From Bacillota bacterium (GTDB taxonomy: Bacteria > Bacillota > Clostridia > Acetivibrionales > DSM-1351), in assembly GCA_023436515.1 (NCBI GenBank), contig JAEZIV010000206.1:1-11552 (forward strand): a stretch of DNA of 11,552 nucleotides, read 5' to 3'. Positions 6,990 through 11,552 of this stretch are shown piece after piece. Positions within the stretch are counted from its first letter, which is position 1. Every line of letters starts with the position of its first letter. The position numbers were made by a program, and so were the translations under genes. A model generated the notes under the pieces. It was not told the origin of the DNA, searched no databases, and saw only the letters and a list, made by a program, of their open reading frames with translations.

Positions 6990-8754
6990 AGTATACGATA
7001 AGAATGAAACAGATTTCACAAAAAACGGTTTGGCAGTGTTAAATAAGGCACAAGATGTAAACATATCAAGAGAAATAAATGGAGAGTACAGGCTAAATTT
7101 TAGCCTTCCAGGTGATGATTTGAAATGGCAGTACATACAACAACGCAACAAAGTTGTGTGTGAGGGACAGCAGTTCAGAATATACAGAAGAGGCAGAAAA
7201 AAAGACGGTTCAATAAATAAAGATGTTGAATGTCTCCATGTGATTTCTGATGCAGCTCAGAAGTTTATCCCTTATCTGCAAAATTTAATTGGACAGACAC
7301 CAAGAAGTATATTGTTGACTGTATTTGCTGGAACATCATTTTATGTTATGACTGAGGACGAAGTAGCCGCCTTGGGTATGTCGTGGGTGACAGACTTTAC
7401 AGATATTTTTGAGTGCTCAAAGACTAACCCCCTGGAGGTAGTCAAAAAGGTTATAGAGAACATTCAAAAAGGAGAACTGTATATAGATAATTATAGCGTT
7501 GCTCTAGTTGAAAAAATAGGGAAAGACACAGGACTAAGATGCTCGTTATCAAATAACCTACAGGCAATTAGTGACTTAGAGGATAGTAACAGCCTTATAA
7601 CCCGTTTATATGCTTATGGCAAAGATGATTTACCACTCCCCATAGCAGCAGCCCCAAATGGTTATATAGAGAGTTCGGAAGGCATAGCTCTATACGGAGT
7701 AATAGAGGGTTATATAGATTATGACACGGGAGATCCTGAAGAGTTACACCAAAAAGCACTCTGGGAATTTAGCCCAGATAATCCGAATAGAAAAGATGTT
7801 GTAGATACTTCCTACACCATAGAACTAATTGAGCTGTACAAGCTATTAGGTAATAACTATAAAGTCGGTGTTGGTGACTCTATCGTGGTTATTGACAAGA
7901 CACTGGGGATTGAAACAAAGCAAAGGGTAGTGAAATATAACTGTTATCCTTTTGGTGCTAACCAATCAAATGTGACTTTAGGTAGACCACCCAAAACCTA
8001 TGCTGATGTGATTAAATCCAGTGCTAAGGCATCTACACGATATACTAATTCCATAAATCAATCCGGAGAAATCAAAACTTCTTACATGGAAAATCTATCA
8101 GGTAACCTTAAGCAGACCATTAACGCTTCACTTAAGGAAGTTTCAATCCATAAAAAAGGTGATTTGTGGGAATTTGGTAATAATTCAGCAATAGCTATAG
8201 TTGACGGCATGTTGGCAATTGCTAATAGTCGGGATGCAGAAGGGAATTGGAATTTCAGAACATTTGGGACCGGTAATGGGTTTACTGCTGATGAAATAGT
8301 AGCTGGTATTCTTAAGGGGATCCAGATACAGCAATTATCCGATTCTGGCAATAAATTAATGGAAGTATATAAGGATGTAAATGGAGGAGTTATAAAAGTA
8401 TATGACAATAGTCAGTTACTTAACATTAAAGTAGGTGTAGAAAGTGGGACTGAAAGTAATGTAGGAGGTACTTTGGTATTTTATAAGGATAGTCCTTATA
8501 GCACACCCCCGAACTCAGATCCATACAAAAGAATCGAGATGGGCATAAGAGGGGATTATGGTGCAGGTGTAACAAACTATAGAGATAATAATGCAAAAGC
8601 AAGAATTAGCTTATCAGCTGATAGTGGGCTAGGTCCATATATTGGAGTCAAAGATACATCCGAAAATTTAAAATCATTTTTTACGCAAGATGAGGCTTAT
8701 GCCGGAGGCAAAAGATTAGCAACTGAAGAGTGGGTTTTATCCATTATAGGATAA
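6982..8754 (+). CDS. Tail-associated tip protein (Prophage_tail / gp27-like N-terminus)
   Basis: This 590-residue protein overlaps the end of the distal tail gene by eight bases, and GGTGATAGG just upstream of its ATG (about 6971-6979) serves as ribosome site. The N-terminal 340 residues follow the gp27-like hub layout of Prophage_tail/Tal proteins: 'AQDVNISREINGEYRLNFSLPGDD', 'VVCEGQQFRIYRRGRKKDGSINKDVECLHVISD', and a close with 'GVGDSIVVIDKTLGIETKQRVVKY' and 'VTLGRPPKTYADVI' near residue 340. A helical linker (about 345-385) precedes a beta-rich C-terminal part with 'NWNFRTFGTGNGFTADEIVAGILKG' (about 422-447), a common module that ends tail-tip proteins. I see no peptidase or hydrolase motif, so the structural role (closing the tail tube, anchoring the fibre) is safer than an enzymatic one. 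The TAA overlaps the A-tract of the antisense terminator. Confidence 0.85.
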   Translation: MLKVYDKNETDFTKNGLAVLNKAQDVNISREINGEYRLNFSLPGDDLKWQYIQQRNKVVCEGQQFRIYRRGRKKDGSINKDVECLHVISDAAQKFIPYLQNLIGQTPRSILLTVFAGTSFYVMTEDEVAALGMSWVTDFTDIFECSKTNPLEVVKKVIENIQKGELYIDNYSVALVEKIGKDTGLRCSLSNNLQAISDLEDSNSLITRLYAYGKDDLPLPIAAAPNGYIESSEGIALYGVIEGYIDYDTGDPEELHQKALWEFSPDNPNRKDVVDTSYTIELIELYKLLGNNYKVGVGDSIVVIDKTLGIETKQRVVKYNCYPFGANQSNVTLGRPPKTYADVIKSSAKASTRYTNSINQSGEIKTSYMENLSGNLKQTINASLKEVSIHKKGDLWEFGNNSAIAIVDGMLAIANSRDAEGNWNFRTFGTGNGFTADEIVAGILKGIQIQQLSDSGNKLMEVYKDVNGGVIKVYDNSQLLNIKVGVESGTESNVGGTLVFYKDSPYSTPPNSDPYKRIEMGIRGDYGAGVTNYRDNNAKARISLSADSGLGPYIGVKDTSENLKSFFTQDEAYAGGKRLATEEWVLSIIG

Positions 8755-8775
8755 AAAAAAGAAGCATCCGCTTCT
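8753..8775 (-). terminator. Intrinsic terminator of the minus-strand gene
   Basis: Read on the minus strand, AGAAGC pairs with GCTTCT around the loop GGAT (plus coordinates 8760-8775) and is followed by eight T residues (plus-strand As at 8753-8760), a textbook intrinsic terminator placed directly at the stop of the minus-strand gene. On the plus strand the same hairpin is followed only by CATTTATTAT, so it should stop late transcription weakly if at all. Confidence 0.85.
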
Positions 8776-9170
8776 CATTTATTATCTTCAACTTCTGCGC
8801 CCCTTATATCAATATTTACTGTTTTTGTTGCTTCATCAAATTCTTTTGAACCTGGTTGTGGCATTTTTGAGTCATTCATAGCTTTTTTACCTCCTTCATT
8901 ATTTATGCCTGATGGTGATGTAGTGACTGGACTTGGAGTTTTAATCTCTATCTGTTTTTTACTAGAATTGAATTTAACATCAAGTCCAGTTACATTTAAA
9001 TCTGTAAGTTTGAGATAAGTAGAACCGTCAATAGCATAAGCATCAACTTTAGCCTGCTTCCCGTCAACAAATATTGGGTAGGGGCTTTTGTTTATCTTAA
9101 GACTTGCAAAAGCAGTTATAGAAACCATGCAGAGAGCTCCAATTAATAATCCTAAAATAAATTTCTTCAT
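8775..9170 (-). CDS. Secreted stalk-domain (copper amine oxidase N1-like) protein, candidate moron
   Basis: This is the only gene on the minus strand, set between two tail genes. The 131 residues start with a signal peptide: MKKF, a hydrophobic core (residues 5-21) and likely cleavage after AFA at 22. Cys14 is not in a lipobox, so it is probably not a lipoprotein. Residues 24-78 look like a single copper amine oxidase N1-like stalk unit: 'KSPYPIFVDGKQAKVDAYAIDGSTYLKLTDL' followed by 'LDVKFNSSKKQIEIKT', the strand-turn pattern of surface proteins in Clostridia and Paenibacilli. Residues 79-131 are a disordered, polar tail. GGAGG sits six bases before the ATG (9177-9181). It has its own promoter and terminator, so it can be expressed from a silent prophage. 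A role at the lysogen surface is inferred; the domain family has no defined enzymatic function. Confidence 0.85.
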   Translation of the reverse strand: MKKFILGLLIGALCMVSITAFASLKINKSPYPIFVDGKQAKVDAYAIDGSTYLKLTDLNVTGLDVKFNSSKKQIEIKTPSPVTTSPSGINNEGGKKAMNDSKMPQPGSKEFDEATKTVNIDIRGAEVEDNK

Positions 9171-9188
9171 ATTAAACCTCCAGACAAT

Positions 9189-9212
9189 TAATGTATTTCT
9201 ATAAATACATTA
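9189..9212. promoter_or_regulatory. Palindrome across the minus-strand transcription start: possible operator
   Basis: TAATGTATTT (9189-9198) is the exact reverse complement of AAATACATTA (9203-9212), with four bases between. It overlaps the end of the -10 box and covers the expected start of transcription (about 9202 on the minus strand). Bound protein there would block the promoter. A hairpin in the leader is possible only for the part transcribed, so a DNA operator is the better reading. Confidence 0.55.
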
Positions 9213-9238
9213 TATACATAAAGTGCTAAGAATTTCAA
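9209..9238 (-). promoter_or_regulatory. Sigma-A promoter of the secreted stalk-domain gene
   Basis: On the minus strand a -35 box TTGAAA (plus 9233-9238) and a perfect -10 box TATAAT (plus 9209-9214) are separated by 18 bases. The predicted start is near 9202, giving a leader of about 32 bases with GGAGG before the ATG. No comparable promoter is visible elsewhere in the window. Confidence 0.82.
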
Positions 9239-9263
9239 TATATCTACGAAAGGAGATTGTTAG

Positions 9264-11240
9264 ATGAATTTAAATACTAATTGGCCGTCAGAAATTATTA
9301 AGACCATAAAAGACTGGTGGCCTGTCGTAAAAAGTAACTTTCAGCAAATTCAAACAGCATTCAATTCTCATGTTGATGAAACAGGCGAAAAACATTCTGC
9401 AAATGCTATAATCAATGATTCTGATGAATATGGCAGCTCAGTGAAAGATGCTTTAGACAATAATAAACTAAGAATTGATGGTCATATAGGAGGTACATCA
9501 GGCAAACATACAGCACAAAGTATTACTTATTTAGGCAGCTTTACAAGTAAAAATGATGTTAAGGCAGCACTTGATGAAGCAAAACGCCAAATTGACGAAA
9601 TAGTAATTAATGCTAGTATAGATCCGGAAGTAGCACTGGCTAGACAATCATCTGTGAAATCTAAAACTTTTACCACATTAGATACGAGGCTCGAAGAAAC
9701 AGAACAGGATATAATTGATTTAGCAGATAGCATGTCAGGATTTGAGACAGAAGAAGGAGCGCAAGGAAAGGCGAATGCAGCGAAAGAGGCAGCAAACCTA
9801 TATACTGATGGGGTCGTTGAGATTATACAGCAAACAGTTACAGATTTACAGGAAGAGTTTGAGTCGCATTCGTCGGATAATGAGTACCAAAACGCCACAA
9901 TATCAGGTACGCAAATAAGGATAACGAGACAATCAAATACAAAACGGTTATTTTTCTACCTACTAGCTGACCTTACAGGTGGTAATATAACCATATCACT
10001 TGATGGTGGTACTACTTCCCTGATGCTTAAAGACATTGACGGAAACCAGATTACATCACTTTCAAAGGGTTATCAGGAGGTAGTGGAAAACACCGATTTT
10101 TTTACCTTACGCTCTAGAGGGGGCGACGATATCGGTTTCTTTGGTAAGTTTATGGGAATGCCCGACACAAATTTATGCATAGGTGGTGTACCTTTGAGTG
10201 GTGGAGATAATACTTCATACCCAAAAGGTAATGCTTTTGACGGTAGTATATCAACTGCTTGGATGTCCTCACAGACTACAACGGCAATACCAAACAATGC
10301 TTTTATCGGCTATGACTTTGGGGCTGGACAAGCCAAAGTCATTAATCAAATCAAAGTAGCACAATATGCTGATAGTGCTTATACCATAGCGACAGCCAAA
10401 TTCCAAGGTTCAAACGATGGAACAAACTGGGCAGATGTACAAACGGTCACTTTAATCAAAAATGCAGATTTAAACACATATGCTATAACGAACACAACCG
10501 CATATAGGTATTATCGTCTATTAGCTGCTTCCCAACCAACAGGTGGTAGTGGGTGGTGCATTTTATCATTTGAAATGTTTGATCTGACACTGACAGCTCC
10601 AATCCTTATCCCCAAAGTTCAAAAAGACTCTTATGTTTACAGTAACGAAGATGTGCAAATAGGTACAATAACATATGGTACGGATATAGCTACTTCAGCA
10701 CAAGCAATTAGTAGTAGCGACAATACATATTATGGTACAACTAAAGCAAATGCGTTCAATAATAATTGGGACGAGGAACATGGTTGGCTATCAGGGGCTA
10801 GTGTAAATGGGTGGATTGGGCAAGACTTTGGTGTCGGGATTTTAAAAAATATTCGTAAAATAAGAGTGCGGCAAAAAACATACATTCAAAATAGTACTTC
10901 GTCTGCACTGATTGAGTACTCTAATAATGGTTCTGATTGGACATTGCTTCAAGCTGCTCCTCTACAACGCGAGTCAAGCATAATCAACGATATAATTTTA
11001 AACCATAATGTGTACGCTAGATTTTGGAGGCTTAGAAACCCCGTGGACATTACAGGTGCTTGGGGTGTTATAGAAGTTGAAATGATGGAGATTGCGTCAG
11101 GTCAATGGATACCATCAATTAATAATGCTACTTCTGAGACACAGTTAAAAGCTACCGTAACAGGTGAGCTTAAAACCTATGGAACAGCACTAAAAAGATA
11201 CACGGGTGTTGTAAGTAAAAAATCAAAGGGGTGGTCATAA
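9264..11240 (+). CDS. Tail fibre / receptor-binding protein with two discoidin (F5/8 type C) domains
   Basis: The 658-residue product starts at an ATG with AAGGAG (9250-9255) eight bases upstream. Residues 1-35 (with the WPSEIIKTIKDWWPVV motif) likely anchor it to the tail tip. Residues 36-112 hold two copies of a unit 'HxxxTxxKHxAxxI...DVKxALDxxKxxID', about 38 residues each. A helical segment (about 135-205) probably trimerises it. A beta region with 'ATISGTQIRITRQSNTKRLFFYLL' (about 211-235) follows. Two discoidin-like domains come next: about 310-441 ('NAFDGSISTAWMS', 'IGYDFGAGQ', 'KFQGSNDGTNWADVQTV', 'YRYYRLLA') and about 470-610 ('ANAFNNNWDEEHGWLS', 'WIGQDFGVG', 'IEYSNNGSDWTLLQ', 'ARFWRLRN'). 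Such jelly-roll domains bind sugars or other surface ligands. The C-terminal 40 residues are polar. No enzymatic motif was seen. The role in host attachment is inferred from domains and position downstream of the tail tip genes. Confidence 0.85.
   Translation: MNLNTNWPSEIIKTIKDWWPVVKSNFQQIQTAFNSHVDETGEKHSANAIINDSDEYGSSVKDALDNNKLRIDGHIGGTSGKHTAQSITYLGSFTSKNDVKAALDEAKRQIDEIVINASIDPEVALARQSSVKSKTFTTLDTRLEETEQDIIDLADSMSGFETEEGAQGKANAAKEAANLYTDGVVEIIQQTVTDLQEEFESHSSDNEYQNATISGTQIRITRQSNTKRLFFYLLADLTGGNITISLDGGTTSLMLKDIDGNQITSLSKGYQEVVENTDFFTLRSRGGDDIGFFGKFMGMPDTNLCIGGVPLSGGDNTSYPKGNAFDGSISTAWMSSQTTTAIPNNAFIGYDFGAGQAKVINQIKVAQYADSAYTIATAKFQGSNDGTNWADVQTVTLIKNADLNTYAITNTTAYRYYRLLAASQPTGGSGWCILSFEMFDLTLTAPILIPKVQKDSYVYSNEDVQIGTITYGTDIATSAQAISSSDNTYYGTTKANAFNNNWDEEHGWLSGASVNGWIGQDFGVGILKNIRKIRVRQKTYIQNSTSSALIEYSNNGSDWTLLQAAPLQRESSIINDIILNHNVYARFWRLRNPVDITGAWGVIEVEMMEIASGQWIPSINNATSETQLKATVTGELKTYGTALKRYTGVVSKKSKGWS
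9369..9599 (+). repeat. Two-copy repeat in the N-terminal part of the tail fibre
   Basis: Residues 36-73 and 74-112 align with a one-residue gap: H-x3-T-x2-KH-x-A-x2-I near the start and VKxALD-x2-K-x2-ID near the end of each copy. The DNA has diverged, so the duplication is not recent. Similar histidine-rich units occur in the N-terminal parts of tail fibres of Firmicutes phages. Confidence 0.55.
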
Positions 11241-11515
11241 TGATTACTGATTTGACTGGGGTTAGTAGATTAATTGTAAAGAGTGGAGAGATACTTCTAG
11301 ATGGAGTATCTTATTCCACTGATATAGATTGTAGGTTAATCAATGGTGAACATGAGTTAATCATTAATGGTGAATTTGATTTCAGAAACATGAGTCCGGA
11401 TGATTATCTATATGTTCAAAATCATATCAATTCTGTAAAACAGTCCGAGATAGATGCACTAACTGTTGAGATTCTGGAAACAGAATATAAAATGATTACG
11501 GGGGAGGATTTATAA
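11240..11515 (+). CDS. Small hypothetical phage protein downstream of the tail fibre
   Basis: I do not recognise this 91-residue protein. The ATG at 11240 shares its A with the TAA of the fibre gene and lies just after GGGGTGG (11228-11234), so the two genes are translationally coupled. A GTG at 11231 would add three residues but sits in the ribosome site itself and is rejected. The N-terminal two-thirds are beta-rich ('SRLIVKSGEILLDGVSY', 'CRLINGEHELIINGEFDFRNM') and the end is helical ('SPDDYLYVQNHINSVKQSEIDALTVEILETEYKMI'). No signal peptide, membrane segment or catalytic motif is apparent. Small genes in this position in Firmicutes phages often encode fibre accessory or assembly proteins, but nothing in the sequence proves it. 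Confidence 0.75.
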   Translation: MITDLTGVSRLIVKSGEILLDGVSYSTDIDCRLINGEHELIINGEFDFRNMSPDDYLYVQNHINSVKQSEIDALTVEILETEYKMITGEDL

Positions 11516-11516
11516 G

Positions 11517-11552
11517 ATGAGCGTAAGAGCCGAAAGAATTAAAACTGTTATA
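11517..11552 (+). CDS. Start of a further late gene, cut by the window end
   Basis: An ATG at 11517 follows a strong ribosome site (GGGGGAGG, 11500-11507) by nine bases and one base after the upstream stop. Only twelve codons are visible (MSVRAERIKTVI) before the window ends. The spacing and the strong site make a real gene very likely; the function cannot be told. Confidence 0.7.
   Translation, partial: MSVRAERIKTVI

Noticed and set aside
6982..8754. Tail peptidase or lysin activity in the tail-associated protein
   Set aside because: Some Tal-like proteins are called endopeptidases, but no NlpC/P60, M23 or lysozyme-type catalytic motif is visible here.
9181..9263. Plus-strand promoter driving the tail fibre
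   Set aside because: TATA-like boxes occur because the region is AT-rich and palindromic, but no -35 box with a fitting spacer was found on the plus strand.
11231..11239. GTG at 11231 as start of the small gene after the fibre
   Set aside because: The codon is part of the ribosome site for the ATG at 11240, which overlaps the upstream stop in the usual coupled way.
1..11552. CRISPR array, tRNA gene, insertion sequence, attachment site or diversity-generating retroelement
   Set aside because: No regular direct repeats, cloverleaf-like sequence, transposase or reverse transcriptase frame, or variable/template repeat pair was seen; the fibre does not show a C-type-lectin variable end.

Overview
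The window is a stretch of the late structural region of a tailed phage with a long non-contractile tail (siphovirus type), most likely a prophage of a low-GC Gram-positive bacterium of the Clostridia. The evidence is the AT-rich sequence, the strong AGGAGG-like ribosome binding sites before nearly every gene, the Firmicutes-type tail protein families, and a secreted stalk-type (copper amine oxidase N1-like) protein of a kind common in Clostridia and Paenibacilli. The host assignment is an inference. No integrase, attachment site, terminase, capsid or lysis gene lies inside the window, so prophage versus free phage cannot be settled here.

Layout. From 1 to 1175 lie three small head-tail joining genes: head closure, HK97 gp10-like and tail terminator-like. 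The major tail protein (1178-1882) carries a short extra C-terminal domain and is followed by a stable terminator-like hairpin (about 1888-1926). A small unrecognised CxxC protein (1939-2211) comes next. Then come the two overlapping tail assembly chaperone frames (2215-2693), joined by a near-canonical -1 ribosomal frameshift signal: the heptamer A AAA AAC, a 7-nt spacer and a 7-bp stem. The tape measure protein (2711-6133), distal tail protein (6150-6989) and tail-associated Prophage_tail-type protein (6982-8754) follow in tight succession.

The head-to-tail order is then broken by one gene on the opposite strand (8775-9170). It encodes a small secreted protein and has its own consensus sigma-A promoter, a 10-bp-arm palindrome across the predicted start of transcription, its own ribosome site and its own intrinsic terminator. 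This is the architecture of a moron (lysogenic-conversion) cassette. After it the plus-strand genes resume with a 658-residue tail fibre carrying two tandem discoidin (F5/8 type C) domains, a small unrecognised protein (11240-11515) and the first codons of another gene.

How it works together: the joining proteins cap the capsid portal and the tail end. The chaperone pair loads the tape measure protein, and the major tail protein polymerises around it. Dit and the tail-associated protein form the tip, and the discoidin fibre probably binds cell-surface sugars. The points most worth checking are the frameshift signal, the self-contained antisense moron with its possible operator, the hairpin after the major tail gene, and the tandem discoidin receptor-binding protein. 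I found no clear evidence of a wholly new system; most of the window is a well-organised but recognisable tail module.
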